NCBI RefSeq assembly: GCF_002900365.1
Contig: NZ_CP025979.1
Span: forward strand, 744,001-808,000
Reading direction: 5' to 3'
DNA length: 64,000 bases
DNA from: Escherichia marmotae
Lineage (GTDB): Bacteria > Pseudomonadota > Gammaproteobacteria > Enterobacterales > Enterobacteriaceae
In this document: positions 24,313 to 38,552 of the stretch, piece after piece
Position numbering within the stretch: the first letter of the stretch is position 1
How the letters are laid out: each line of letters starts with the position of its first letter
The notes under the pieces: model-generated
The model's input: the letters and a program-made list of their open reading frames with translations, nothing else
What the model was told of the DNA's origin: nothing
The model's database searches: none
Made by a program: the position numbers and the translations under genes

Positions 24313-25905
24313 TTATGCCTGAACAGTGCGCATCAAACCGGCCATTTCATCTTTTACCGATTGAACTTGCGGCCCAATAACAACCTGCAGGTTATGTTGA
24401 TTCAATTGAACTACGCCAATTGCCCGATTGTCCTTCAGCGCCTGCACATTCACAAGCGACATATCTTTCACAGACAAACGCAGGCGAGTAATACAGTTAT
24501 CAAGGCTGACAATATTGTCGGCACCACCCAGGGCTTCGAGGATTGCCGGAACGTTGTAACCTGATTTACCCGGCGTACCGACAACGGCTTTTTCGATTGA
24601 GCTGGCGATTTCACTGTCGCGCCCCGGTGTTTTCAGATTGAAGCGGGTGATAGCGAAACGGAAGATGACGTAGTAAACAACAAACCAAATTGCCGCCACC
24701 ACTGGCACCATGTACCACTTAGTCGACAGACCATGCAAAATACCGAATACCACAAAGTCGATGATATTACCGTCGGTATTACCGATGGTGACACCGAGAA
24801 CGGACATGACAGTGAAGCCGAGGCCGGTTAACAGTGCGTGGATGACATACAGGACTGGCGCAACGAACAGGAACAGGAACTCCAGCGGTTCTGTGGTGCC
24901 GCCAACGACACAGGCGATCAGGCCAGAAATCAGCAGCCCTTTAATTTTATGGCGATTTTCCGGGCGTGCGCAGTGATACATGGCTAATGCCGCACCAGGC
25001 AGGCCGCCGAGGAAGGCAGGCATTTTTCCCTGGGAGAGGAAACGCGTAGCGCTTTCAGAGAAACCGTGTGTGGTCGGGCAGCTTAATTGCGCCTGGAAGA
25101 TAGTCAGCGCGCCGCTTACGGTTTGACCGCAGACTTCCTGCGTGCCGCCCGCATCAGTAAAGCGAATTAATGCCACCAGAATGTGATGCAGACCAAACGG
25201 CAACAGCAGACGTTCGCCAGTACCAAACAGCATCGGTCCGAAATCGCCTGCGCTATTGATCATATGACCTAATCCACTAATGCCCATAGCAAATATCGGC
25301 CAGACTAACGGAATTACCAGACCGACAAGTCCCATCACCAGTGAGGAGATAATGGGCACGAAGCGGGTGCCGCCGAAGAACGCCAGCGCATCTGGCAGGC
25401 GGATATTATGGAAACGCTCATGCAGCATCCAGACAATGATACCGGCGATCACTGCACCGAGGATCCCGGTGTCGATCGACTGGATCCCAAGAATACTCTG
25501 GATATTATTGGCTTTCAGAACGGCTGCATCGGTGGTTGGTAGAATGCCTTTATTGGTCAACCAGAAGTTAACCGCAAGGTTCATGACCGCGTAACCGACA
25601 AAACCCGCGAATGCTGCAACACCTTTGTTTTCACGCGCCAGCCCGAGTGGGATCGCAATACAGAACATCACTGGCAGAAAGCTAAAAGCAAACGAGCCAA
25701 CCTTACTCATCCAGGTAAAGATGGCCTGCAACACGGGGTTACCCAATGCCGGGATTAGGGTGATGACATCGTGGCTGCTAAGGGAACTGCCAATTCCGAG
25801 CATAATGCCGCAGAACGACAATAACGCCACGGGTAACATAAAGGTTTTGCCTAACTGCTGGAAGAATTCCCACAGCGTGACTTTCGGTGCTGCTTTCGCC
25901 GTCAT
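24313..25905 (-). CDS. malX: MalX, PTS EIICB component of the maltose/glucose type
   Basis: A 530-residue phosphotransferase permease. The N-terminal EIIC domain has about ten helices, with GTGERLLLPFGLHH and the substrate-loop TTEPLEFLFLFVAP. The EIIB domain at the C-terminus carries the phosphorylated Cys in VSLDNCITRLRLSVKDM (about residue 470). It can transport glucose and maltose when expressed; its natural substrate is unsettled. The start MTAKAAPK at 25905 gives the normal length; the frame extends 33 codons upstream into operator DNA and that part is not coding. Confidence 0.95.
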   Translation of the reverse strand: MTAKAAPKVTLWEFFQQLGKTFMLPVALLSFCGIMLGIGSSLSSHDVITLIPALGNPVLQAIFTWMSKVGSFAFSFLPVMFCIAIPLGLARENKGVAAFAGFVGYAVMNLAVNFWLTNKGILPTTDAAVLKANNIQSILGIQSIDTGILGAVIAGIIVWMLHERFHNIRLPDALAFFGGTRFVPIISSLVMGLVGLVIPLVWPIFAMGISGLGHMINSAGDFGPMLFGTGERLLLPFGLHHILVALIRFTDAGGTQEVCGQTVSGALTIFQAQLSCPTTHGFSESATRFLSQGKMPAFLGGLPGAALAMYHCARPENRHKIKGLLISGLIACVVGGTTEPLEFLFLFVAPVLYVIHALLTGLGFTVMSVLGVTIGNTDGNIIDFVVFGILHGLSTKWYMVPVVAAIWFVVYYVIFRFAITRFNLKTPGRDSEIASSIEKAVVGTPGKSGYNVPAILEALGGADNIVSLDNCITRLRLSVKDMSLVNVQALKDNRAIGVVQLNQHNLQVVIGPQVQSVKDEMAGLMRTVQA

Positions 25906-25940
25906 AAAACGACTCCTTGTTGAGAACAGTCTGGATTCAA

Positions 25941-26029
<89 letters not shown>

Positions 26030-26030
26030 T

Positions 26031-27108
<1,078 letters not shown>

Positions 27109-27221
27109 TCTCTCTTTATCTGCTATACCTGGTAGTGTCTTTTCCCCGAGGTTAATGATAAAAAATGTGGCACACAGGCGGTGCCTTTTAATTTATTTAC
27201 TGAAGTTCACAGGAGGTTTAT

Positions 27222-27989
27222 GTGTTTAATTCTGACAACCTGAGACTCGACGGAAAATGCGCCATCATCACCGGTGCGGGTGCTGGTATTGGTAAAGAAA
27301 TTGCCATTACATTCGCGACAGCAGGTGCATCTGTGGTGGTCAGTGATATTAATGCCGATGCAGCAAATCATGTTGTTGATGAGATTCAACAGCTTGGTGG
27401 ACAGGCATTTGCCTGGCGTTGTGATATTACTTCCGAACAGGAATTATCTGCTCTGGCAGACTTTGCCATCAGTAAGTTGGGCAAAGTGGATATTCTGGTT
27501 AACAACGCGGGTGGCGGTGGTCCTAAACCGTTTGATATGCCAATGGCGGATTTCCGCCGCGCTTATGAACTGAATGTGTTTTCTTTTTTCCATCTGTCAC
27601 AACTCATTGCGCCAGAAATGGAAAAAAATGGCGGAGGCGTTATTCTGACTATCACTTCTATGGCTGCAGAAAATAAAAATAAAAACATGACTTCCTATGC
27701 GTCATCTAAAGCTGCGGCCAGTCATCTGGTGAGAAATATGGCATTTGATCTGGGTGAAAAAAATATTCGGGTGAATGGCATTGCGCCGGGGGCAATATTA
27801 ACTGATGCTCTAAAATCCGTTATTACGCCAGAAATTGAACAAAAAATGTTGCAGCACACGCCAATCAGACGTCTGGGTCAACCGCAAGATATTGCTAATG
27901 CGGCGCTGTTTCTGTGTTCACCTGCTGCCAGTTGGATAAGCGGGCAAATACTCACCGTATCCGGCGGTGGGGTACAGGAGCTTAATTAA
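27222..27989 (+). CDS. hdhA: 7-alpha-hydroxysteroid dehydrogenase HdhA
   Basis: A 255-residue short-chain dehydrogenase that oxidises the 7-alpha hydroxyl of bile acids such as cholate with NAD. Seen: the cofactor motif TGAGAGIGKEIA (residues 18-29), the NNAGGGGP strand, catalytic Ser in ITSMAAE (about 146), and YASSKAA with Tyr159 and Lys163. The gene stands between malI and uidR and is an intestinal-habitat trait, like the uid genes that follow. Confidence 0.97.
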   Translation: MFNSDNLRLDGKCAIITGAGAGIGKEIAITFATAGASVVVSDINADAANHVVDEIQQLGGQAFAWRCDITSEQELSALADFAISKLGKVDILVNNAGGGGPKPFDMPMADFRRAYELNVFSFFHLSQLIAPEMEKNGGGVILTITSMAAENKNKNMTSYASSKAAASHLVRNMAFDLGEKNIRVNGIAPGAILTDALKSVITPEIEQKMLQHTPIRRLGQPQDIANAALFLCSPAASWISGQILTVSGGGVQELN

Positions 27990-28000
27990 TCGCTAGCAGG

Positions 28001-28033
28001 CCGGTAAACAACTGAGTGAGTGTTGTTTACCGG
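28001..28033 (+). terminator. Hairpin downstream of hdhA
   Basis: CCGGTAAACAAC (28001-28012) pairs perfectly with GTTGTTTACCGG (28022-28033), starting 11 bp after the hdhA stop. No T-run follows, so the terminator may be Rho-dependent. Confidence 0.55.
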
Positions 28034-28088
28034 TACAGCGAGTTCAGCAGTGAAAAAACGCCAGAAAACTGGTAACCAGGTTATGTTC

Positions 28089-28102
28089 ATTGGTTGACCA
28101 AT
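28089..28102. promoter_or_regulatory. UidR operator-like repeat upstream of uidR
   Basis: ATTGGT-TG-ACCAAT: inverted half-sites about 115 bp before the uidR start. It matches the motif that recurs before uidA, indicating autoregulation. Confidence 0.6.
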
Positions 28103-28218
28103 TATCGTGTAAATAGTAAACGAATCGGGTGTGCCTTCGCACTATTCAACAGCAATGATAGGCGCTCACCTGACAACGCGGTAAACTAGTTATTCATGCT
28201 AACTATATTGGTTTAACG

Positions 28219-28806
28219 ATGGATAACATGCAGACTGAAGCACAACCGACACGGACCCGGATCCTCAATGCTGCCAGAGAGATTTTTTCAGAAAATGGAT
28301 TTCACAGTGCCTCGATGAAAGCCATCTGTAAATCCTGCGGTATAAGTCCCGGGACGCTTTACCACCATTTCATTTCTAAAGAAGCCTTGATTCAGGCAAT
28401 TATCCTCCAGGATCAGGAGAGGGCGCTGGCCCGCTTCCGGGACCCTATCGAAGGGATTCATTTTGTAGAATATATGGTCGAGTCGATAGTCTCCCTGACG
28501 CATGAAGCCTTTGCCCAGCGGGCGCTGGTGGTAGAGATTATGGCGGAAGGAATGCGCAATCCGCAGGTTGCCGCTATGCTCAGGAATAAGCATCTGACAA
28601 TCACCGAATACATCGCCCAGCGTATGCGCGATGCCCAGCAAAAAGGTGAGATAAGTCCTGACATTAACACGGCGATGACCTCTCGTTTATTGCTGGATCT
28701 GACCTATGGCGTACTGGCCGACATCGAAGCCGAAGACCTGGCGGGTGACGCGTCATTTGCCCAGGGATTACGTGCGATGATTGGCGGTATTTTAACCGCA
28801 TCCTGA
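28219..28806 (+). CDS. uidR: UidR (GusR), TetR-family repressor of the glucuronide operon
   Basis: A 195-residue repressor; the N-terminal TetR HTH shows ARTRILNAA-type helix 1 (TRTRILNAAREIFSENGF) and recognition helix GISPGTLYHHFISKEALI (about residues 42-59). The effector is glucuronide. It is transcribed in the same direction as uidABC, with a 383-bp gap before uidA that contains the uidA promoter and two operator-like sites. Confidence 0.95.
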   Translation: MDNMQTEAQPTRTRILNAAREIFSENGFHSASMKAICKSCGISPGTLYHHFISKEALIQAIILQDQERALARFRDPIEGIHFVEYMVESIVSLTHEAFAQRALVVEIMAEGMRNPQVAAMLRNKHLTITEYIAQRMRDAQQKGEISPDINTAMTSRLLLDLTYGVLADIEAEDLAGDASFAQGLRAMIGGILTAS

Positions 28807-29130
28807 TATCTTCTTGCCGCGGGCCGGTGACCACTGCGCCCGCATTTAATGTCCTTAACAGCACCATACCAAAACGTTCTCGCCTGATCGCAAAATCCCG
28901 TTAACACATACACCACAACCATATGTCACGGATATTTAGCTTTTTAAATCACTCGAACGAACGTTCGGTTGCTTATTTTGTAGCTTCTGTCAACGTTGTT
29001 TTAGAGATTAATGCGATCCATGTCACGCTCTGGGTATTGCAGTTTTTGGTTTTTTGATCGCGGTGTCAGTTCTTTTTATTTCCATTTCTCTTCCGTGGGT
29101 TTCTCACAGATAACTGTTTGCATTGCTTAA

Positions 29131-32371
<3,241 letters not shown>

Positions 32372-32409
32372 TATCTTATAAAAATAATCAGAACATCAAA
32401 GGTGCAACT

Positions 32410-33676
32410 ATGAGAAAAATAGTGGCCATGGCCGTTATTTCCCTGACGGCTGCCTCTGGCCTTACCTCCGCTTACGCTGCACAACTGGCTGACGATGAAG
32501 CGGGACTACGAATCAGACTGAAAAATGAATTGCGCCGGGCTGACAAAGCCCAGTGCTGGCGCGGGAAGAGATATTTACGCATGGGTGCAAGGAGGATTGC
32601 TCGATTTTAATAGCGGTTATTACGCTAATATTATTGGCGTCGAAGGTGGAGCCTATTATGTTTATAAATTAGGTGCTCGTGCTGATATGAGTACCCGATG
32701 GTATCTTGATGGCGATAAAAGTTTTGGCTATGCATTGGGTGCGGTAAAAATAAAACCGAGTGAAAAGAGTTTACTTAAATTAGGTCGTTTCGGGACAGAT
32801 TATAGTTATGGTAGTTTACCTTATCGTATTCCGTTAATTGCTGGCAGTTCGCAACGTACATTACCGACCGTTTCTGAAGGAGCATTAGGTTATTGGGCTT
32901 TAACGCCCAATATTGAACTGTGGGGAATGTGGCGCTCCCGGGTATTTTTATGGACTGATTCAACAACCGGTATCCGTGATGAAGGTGTTTATAACAGCCA
33001 GACCGGAAAATACGATAAACATCGCGCTCGTTCTTTTTTAGCTGCCAGTTGGCATGATGATACCAGCCGTTATTCTTTGGGGGCATCGGCACAGAAAGAT
33101 GTTTCTAATCAGCTACAAACTATTTTTGAGAAAAGCATTTCGCTCGCCCGGGATTATGCGCTGAAAGGGGAGTTGCTCGGCTTTTATGCGCAACTGGAAG
33201 GCTTAAGTCGTAACACCAACCAGCCCAATGAAACGGCGCTGGTTAGCGGCCAACTGACGTGGAGCGCGCCGTGGGGAAGCGTGTTTGGTAGCGGTGGTTA
33301 TCTGCGTCATGCGATGAACGGAGCCGTGGTGGACACCGATATTGGTTATCCTTTCTCGTTAAGTCTTGATCGTAACCGGGAAGGTATGCAGTCCTGGCAA
33401 TTGGGTGTCAATTATCGTTTAACCCCGCAATTTACGCTGACATTGGCACCGATTGTGACTCGCGGCTATGAATCCAGTAAACGAGATGTGCGGATTGAAG
33501 GCGCAGGTATCTTAGGCGGTATGAACTATCGGGTCAGCGAAGGGCCGCTACAAGGGATGAATTTCTTTCTTGCAGCCGATAAAGGACGGGAAAAGCGCGA
33601 TGGTAGTACGCTGGGCAATCGCCTGAATTACTGGGATGTGAAAATGAGTATTCAGTATGACTTTATGTTGAAGTGA
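32410..33676 (+). pseudogene. uidC: uidC (gusC), outer-membrane glucuronide channel, frameshifted near the start
   Basis: UidC is normally 421 residues, an OmpG-like outer-membrane beta-barrel that aids glucuronide uptake. The ATG at 32410 gives a good signal peptide (to about residue 23, ending AYA) and the mature start QLADDEAGLRIRLKNELRRA, but after ADK the frame shifts and stops at 32610 (66 residues). The remaining barrel sequence, from KPSAGAGRDIYAWVQGG to the natural end YDFMLK, continues in another frame to 33676. One extra base, most simply an added A in the AAA at 32545-32547, explains it. The downstream frame has an internal ATG at 32525 but would lack a signal peptide. Confidence 0.88.
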
Positions 33677-33680
33677 AAAA

Positions 33681-33709
33681 ACGCCGGAGAGAAAACTCTC
33701 CGGCGTTTT
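33681..33709. terminator. Bidirectional terminator between uidC and ydgA
   Basis: ACGCCGGAGAG (33681-33691), loop AAAA, CTCTCCGGCGT (33696-33706), with TTT after it on the plus strand and a run of T on the minus strand. Strong and shared by the two convergent transcripts. Confidence 0.85.
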
Positions 33710-33718
33710 GGCTGTGAA

Positions 33719-35227
33719 TTACTGTTGCGGGATGGCCGGTACAGCCGGAACGGTAAGTGCTGGCATCGCAAACATACCGACAAAATCTTCCAGCGACATT
33801 TTCTGACCATTCAACGTGATCTGACCGTTAGCATATTGCAGGCTGGTGGTGATGGCATTGTCCTGCAAGGTGGTCAGACGGAACATCTGGCCCATTGCTG
33901 ATGCACCTTCAACTTGCTGTTTCGCCAGCTTTTTAGCTTGATCTTCCTGATAGCCTTCCAGCTTCGCCACCTGAGTCATCAGTTCGGTTGCCATATCGAC
34001 CGGAATGGTCAGTTTTGCATCCAGAGATTTAACCGAGCGATCAACTTCCTGCGCCAGTGTTTGCGGCGCTTCTTTAGTCGCTGCCGGATCTTTCAGGAAC
34101 AGCGACAAATTCAGCGCGCTTTCACCCTGACTGTTTTTCCAGCTTAACGGCGCAATCGTAATTACCGGATCGCCTTTTAACATCAGCGGCAGGGCGCTAA
34201 AGAAGGCTTCCGTCACTTTCTCCTGATAAAGTTCGGCATTGTTGGCAATCTCTGGCTGTGCCAGTAACGCCTGTGTTTGCGCGTTATATTGCTGGCTAAA
34301 CTGATGCCAGGCTTCACCGTCAATCTGACCGACTTTTAAAGTCAGCTTGCCGCTGCCCAGATCCTGATTCTGTACCTTCAGGCTGTTTAGCGAGTAATCC
34401 AGTTGGCTATTGATCGTTTTACCGTCATTAACCAGGTCTGATTTACCACTGATCTCCATGCCTTCCAACAGAGCCAGTTCTTTGCCTTCCACTGAAATGG
34501 TCATTTTTTCCAGCGACAGTTTTTGGTTACCCACGCGCTCACCGAAACTTGCCAGCGTGCTGGAACCATCGGTTTTCAGATTATTAAAGGTCAACTGCAC
34601 TTTCTGGTTGTATTCGTTAACTGCATCGACCCGACCGCTTTGCGCCTCCCCGGAAAGGAAGATGGCTTTACCGTCTCGGTCAGCATTTAACTGGAACTCA
34701 CCGCCGCTAAAGGCGACTTTTTCATCTTTTTGCTCGTAATTCAGTGGCTTGAGCGAGATATCTGAACTGGAATCGCCGCTGTAACCGATGCGAGAGTTAA
34801 TCTCAAAAGGTGTATCTCCTTTTGCCATATCAAACAGTGGCTTGCTCACAGCGTTATTGACCAGCGTGGTTTGAATCGACGCCATCGACGGGATCAAATT
34901 CAGTTTTTTAAGCTGGGCCAGAGGGAAGGGACCGTGGTCAACAGATTCATTGAAGATGACGCTCTGGCCACTTTTAATCCACGGATTTTCTTTCCCGGCG
35001 ATGGGCTTCACCACTAATTGCAACTGGCTGCTGAACACGCCGCGATGATAGTTTTGATAACTCACTTCCAGGTTGGATTCAGGAGCTGTCAGTTTGAGTT
35101 GCGCGTTCGCCTGTGCGACCATGTCTTCGAGATGGGTTTCAATCTTCTTGCCTGTGTACCATGCGCCGCCTGTCCAGACTACGCCGAGCGCAACAATGAC
35201 GCCTACCGCTACCAGCGATTTATTCAT
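33719..35227 (-). CDS. ydgA: YdgA, DUF945 family inner-membrane-anchored periplasmic protein
   Basis: A 502-residue protein with an N-terminal signal-anchor (about residues 4-24, VGVIVALGVVWTGGAWYTG) and a long mainly beta periplasmic part of the DUF945 family, related to YihF. Function is not known in detail. It follows manA on the same strand, with a hairpin between. The C-terminus is rich in proline and alanine (VPAVPAIPQQ). Confidence 0.92.
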   Translation of the reverse strand: MNKSLVAVGVIVALGVVWTGGAWYTGKKIETHLEDMVAQANAQLKLTAPESNLEVSYQNYHRGVFSSQLQLVVKPIAGKENPWIKSGQSVIFNESVDHGPFPLAQLKKLNLIPSMASIQTTLVNNAVSKPLFDMAKGDTPFEINSRIGYSGDSSSDISLKPLNYEQKDEKVAFSGGEFQLNADRDGKAIFLSGEAQSGRVDAVNEYNQKVQLTFNNLKTDGSSTLASFGERVGNQKLSLEKMTISVEGKELALLEGMEISGKSDLVNDGKTINSQLDYSLNSLKVQNQDLGSGKLTLKVGQIDGEAWHQFSQQYNAQTQALLAQPEIANNAELYQEKVTEAFFSALPLMLKGDPVITIAPLSWKNSQGESALNLSLFLKDPAATKEAPQTLAQEVDRSVKSLDAKLTIPVDMATELMTQVAKLEGYQEDQAKKLAKQQVEGASAMGQMFRLTTLQDNAITTSLQYANGQITLNGQKMSLEDFVGMFAMPALTVPAVPAIPQQ

Positions 35228-35248
35228 AATGATTATCCATAAATGAAA

Positions 35249-35269
35249 TCAGGCGGACTGGCCGCCTGA
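35249..35269 (-). terminator. Hairpin between manA and ydgA
   Basis: TCAGGCGG (35249-35256) pairs with CCGCCTGA (35262-35269). On the minus strand it follows manA and is succeeded by TTTCATTTAT, a broken T-tract. It probably ends or attenuates manA transcripts before ydgA. Confidence 0.5.
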
Positions 35270-35325
35270 AGTGTTATAAGCCTTTAATAAGCTTAGCAAG
35301 AGATGTTAATTATTTCAGTAAGCTC

Positions 35326-36501
35326 TTACAACTTGTTGTAAACACGCGCTAAACATCCGTGGCCTTTCACCGTCACCGGCGACTCATTGGCGGCAATAAA
35401 TGCGGACTCACCCGGTTTAAGCGCTAACTGTTGAGAACCTTTACCCAGTGTTGCTTCGCCTTCAACGCAGAACAAAATGGCGGCACTTTGCTGGCTGATG
35501 GTAGTTTCTTCATCGCTAAGGTCATGCAGCGAGAAAGCAAAATCATCAACCGGAATCGGGAAGTCCAGCTCTGCACCTTGTTTCACCGGCTGGGTCAGCA
35601 ACTGGCTGGCCGGTTTGGCTTCAAACTTAACGTTGGCAACCAGCTCCGGAATATCAATATATTTTGGCGTCAGACCCGCACGCAGCACGTTATCGGAGTT
35701 CGCCATCACTTCCAGCGCCACGCCTTGCAGGTAGGCGTGTGGTGTTTCTGCGAACAGGAACATCGCTTCACCAGGGTTCAGTTTTACCACATTCAGTAAC
35801 AGTGGGGAGAACAGGCCGCTGTCATCCGGGTAAAATTCAGCAATTAAACGAATCGTTTGCCACGGCTCACCCTGTTGGCTGTCGAGCGCCGATTTCAAAA
35901 TCGCCAGCGCGCGGGATTTCTCTTCACCCTGCATATTCAACAGGCTGGCGAACAGTTCGCTTAAACGTTCGGCATTGGGCTGCTGTAAAAAATGAGCAAT
36001 CGCCGGATGCGCGCCCGCGACGGGCTGGAGCAGGGAAACAATCTCGGAAAACTCACGAAACGCGTTCATCGCGAGGAAAGGGGTCAGGGCAAAAACCAGC
36101 TCTGGCTTGTGGTTAGGATCTTTATAGTTACGCTCGGCGGCATCCATTGGAATGCCGGCGGCATTTTCTTTGGCAAAACCGATTTCAGAATTGCGTTTAT
36201 TTGGATGAACCTGAATGGAGAGCGGCTGGGCTGCGCATAACACTTTGAACAGGAAAGGCAGTTCGCCAAAGCGCCTGGCAACGGCATCTCCCAGCAGAGT
36301 TGATTTATCACCCTCAATCACATCACGCAGTGAAACGATATCTCCGGCGGCATTGTGCACACGTGAACTGCTCTTCGGATGTGCTCCCATCCACAATTCA
36401 GCCATCGGCTGGTTGGATGGATTTTCCATGCCATAAAGTTCAGTCAGTGCCGTTTTGCTTCCCCAGGCATAGTTTTGCACTGAGTTAATAAGTTTTTGCA
36501 T
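35326..36501 (-). CDS. manA: Mannose-6-phosphate isomerase ManA (type I, zinc)
   Basis: A 391-residue cupin enzyme interconverting mannose-6-phosphate and fructose-6-phosphate, needed for mannose use and for GDP-mannose synthesis (colanic acid). Zinc ligands are in SIQVHPNK (Gln97, His99), HKPELVFAL (Glu134) and ETPHAYLQG (His255). ATG 36501 (MQKLINSVQNYAWGS) is the normal start; an upstream in-frame ATG would add 26 unrelated residues. Divergent from fumA. Confidence 0.97.
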   Translation of the reverse strand: MQKLINSVQNYAWGSKTALTELYGMENPSNQPMAELWMGAHPKSSSRVHNAAGDIVSLRDVIEGDKSTLLGDAVARRFGELPFLFKVLCAAQPLSIQVHPNKRNSEIGFAKENAAGIPMDAAERNYKDPNHKPELVFALTPFLAMNAFREFSEIVSLLQPVAGAHPAIAHFLQQPNAERLSELFASLLNMQGEEKSRALAILKSALDSQQGEPWQTIRLIAEFYPDDSGLFSPLLLNVVKLNPGEAMFLFAETPHAYLQGVALEVMANSDNVLRAGLTPKYIDIPELVANVKFEAKPASQLLTQPVKQGAELDFPIPVDDFAFSLHDLSDEETTISQQSAAILFCVEGEATLGKGSQQLALKPGESAFIAANESPVTVKGHGCLARVYNKL

Positions 36502-36699
36502 GATCAATCCCTGTTTGAATATGGAAATTAATCCCGCTATTAAAGCAAGAATCCTACGGGAAGTAACCTGGAGCCGCAAAAAGTCGTACTAGTCTCAGTT
36601 TTTGTTAAAAAAGTGTGTAGGATAATGTAACTCGCTTTTAACAGGGCAATGGAACACCCGCCCAGAGCATAACCAAACCAGGCAGTAAGTGAGAGAACA

Positions 36700-38346
36700 A
36701 TGTCAAACAAACCCTTTCATTATCAGGCTCCTTTCCCACTCAAAAAAGATGATACCGAGTACTACCTGCTGACCAGCGAACACGTTAGCGTATCTGAATT
36801 TGAAGGGCAGGAGATTTTGAAAGTCGCGCCAGAAGCGTTAACTTTGTTGGCGCGTCAGGCGTTTCATGATGCGTCATTTATGCTGCGTCCAGCTCACCAG
36901 CAGCAAGTGGCCGATATCCTGCGCGACCCGGAAGCCAGCGAAAACGACAAATATGTGGCGCTGCAACTCCTGCGCAACTCCGACATCGCCGCAAAAGGCG
37001 TTCTGCCAACCTGCCAGGATACCGGCACCGCGATAATCGTCGGTAAAAAAGGGCAGCGTGTATGGACCGGTGGTGGTGATGAAGCGGCGCTGGCGCGCGG
37101 TGTCTATAACACCTATATCGAAGATAACCTGCGCTACTCGCAAAACGCAGCGCTGGATATGTATAAAGAGGTGAATACTGGCACCAACCTGCCAGCGCAG
37201 ATCGATCTTTATGCTGTTGATGGCGACGAGTATAAATTCCTCTGTATCGCCAAAGGTGGCGGTTCAGCAAACAAGACGTATCTCTATCAGGAAACCAAAG
37301 CGTTACTGACGCCAGGGAAACTGAAAAATTATCTGGTTGAGAAAATGCGTACGCTGGGCACGGCGGCGTGTCCTCCGTATCACATTGCCTTTGTGATCGG
37401 TGGTACATCTGCGGAAACTAACCTTAAAACAGTAAAACTGGCTTCCGCTAAATACTATGACGAGCTGCCAACGGAAGGGAATGAGCACGGTCAGGCGTTC
37501 CGTGATGTGGAGCTGGAAAAAGAGTTGCTGATTGAAGCGCAAAATCTTGGTCTGGGGGCGCAGTTTGGCGGTAAATATTTTGCCCATGATATCCGCGTGA
37601 TTCGTCTGCCACGCCACGGCGCATCCTGTCCGGTTGGTATGGGCGTTTCCTGTTCTGCTGACCGTAATATCAAAGCGAAAATCAATCGTCAGGGGATCTG
37701 GATCGAAAAACTGGAACATAATCCAGGCAAATATATCCCGGAAGAATTGCGTAAAGCAGGGGAAGGCGAAGCGGTGCGCGTTGACCTTAATCGTCCGATG
37801 AAAGAGATCCTCGCACAGTTGTCGCAGTATCCCGTTTCTACCCGCTTGTCGCTGAACGGCACGATTATTGTCGGTCGTGATATTGCCCACGCCAAACTGA
37901 AAGAGCGCATGGACAACGGCGAAGGGTTACCGCAATACATCAAAGATCACCCGATTTACTATGCTGGTCCGGCAAAAACGCCAGAAGGTTATGCCTCCGG
38001 CTCTCTTGGCCCAACGACCGCCGGACGGATGGATTCTTACGTCGATCAACTGCAAGCGCAGGGCGGCAGTATGATCATGCTGGCGAAGGGTAATCGCAGT
38101 CAGCAGGTGACCGATGCTTGTAAAAAACATGGTGGCTTTTACCTTGGCAGTATCGGCGGCCCGGCAGCAGTGCTGGCGCAGGGCAGTATTAAGAGCCTGG
38201 AATGTGTTGAATATCCGGAACTGGGTATGGAAGCTATCTGGAAAATTGAAGTGGAAGATTTCCCGGCATTTATCCTTGTTGATGATAAAGGGAATGACTT
38301 CTTCCAGCAGATTCAACTCACGCAGTGTACCCGCTGCGTGAAATAA
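36700..38346 (+). CDS. fumA: Fumarase A, class I [4Fe-4S] fumarate hydratase
   Basis: A 548-residue iron-sulfur fumarase converting fumarate and malate in the TCA cycle, the main aerobic form. Cluster cysteines are in LPTCQDTGTAI (Cys105), GTAACPPYHIAF (Cys224) and RHGASCPVGMGVSCSADRN (Cys318). Its tandem fumC takes over under iron limitation or superoxide. A REP element and a terminator separate the two genes. Confidence 0.97.
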   Translation: MSNKPFHYQAPFPLKKDDTEYYLLTSEHVSVSEFEGQEILKVAPEALTLLARQAFHDASFMLRPAHQQQVADILRDPEASENDKYVALQLLRNSDIAAKGVLPTCQDTGTAIIVGKKGQRVWTGGGDEAALARGVYNTYIEDNLRYSQNAALDMYKEVNTGTNLPAQIDLYAVDGDEYKFLCIAKGGGSANKTYLYQETKALLTPGKLKNYLVEKMRTLGTAACPPYHIAFVIGGTSAETNLKTVKLASAKYYDELPTEGNEHGQAFRDVELEKELLIEAQNLGLGAQFGGKYFAHDIRVIRLPRHGASCPVGMGVSCSADRNIKAKINRQGIWIEKLEHNPGKYIPEELRKAGEGEAVRVDLNRPMKEILAQLSQYPVSTRLSLNGTIIVGRDIAHAKLKERMDNGEGLPQYIKDHPIYYAGPAKTPEGYASGSLGPTTAGRMDSYVDQLQAQGGSMIMLAKGNRSQQVTDACKKHGGFYLGSIGGPAAVLAQGSIKSLECVEYPELGMEAIWKIEVEDFPAFILVDDKGNDFFQQIQLTQCTRCVK

Positions 38347-38348
38347 GC

Positions 38349-38380
38349 GGGCGGATAAGGCGTTCACGCCGTATCCGGCA
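38349..38380. repeat. REP element downstream of fumA
   Basis: GGCGGATAAGGCG, TTCA, CGCCGTATCCGGCA: a typical REP hairpin directly after the fumA stop. Confidence 0.85.
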
Positions 38381-38409
38381 TGAACAAAGCGTACTTTGCA
38401 AACAATCTG

Positions 38410-38439
38410 AGCCGCCCTTTACTTCGGGGCGGCTTTTTT
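38410..38439 (+). terminator. Intrinsic terminator of fumA
   Basis: AGCCGCCC (38410-38417) pairs with GGGCGGCT (38427-38434) and is followed by TTTTT. A strong Rho-independent terminator; fumC therefore relies on its own promoter in 38440-38552. Confidence 0.88.
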
Positions 38440-38552
38440 ACATGGCACGAAAGACCAAACATTTGTTACCAAATAGTAAATAATGAGTGAGCTAAAAGTT
38501 GCTTAACGAAAGCAAAACAGAAAGAAAAAATTAATCAGGTGAGGAGCAGGCC

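Noticed and set aside
36084..36317. Short frames antisense to and within manA
   Set aside because: No independent signals; all lie inside the conserved isomerase gene.
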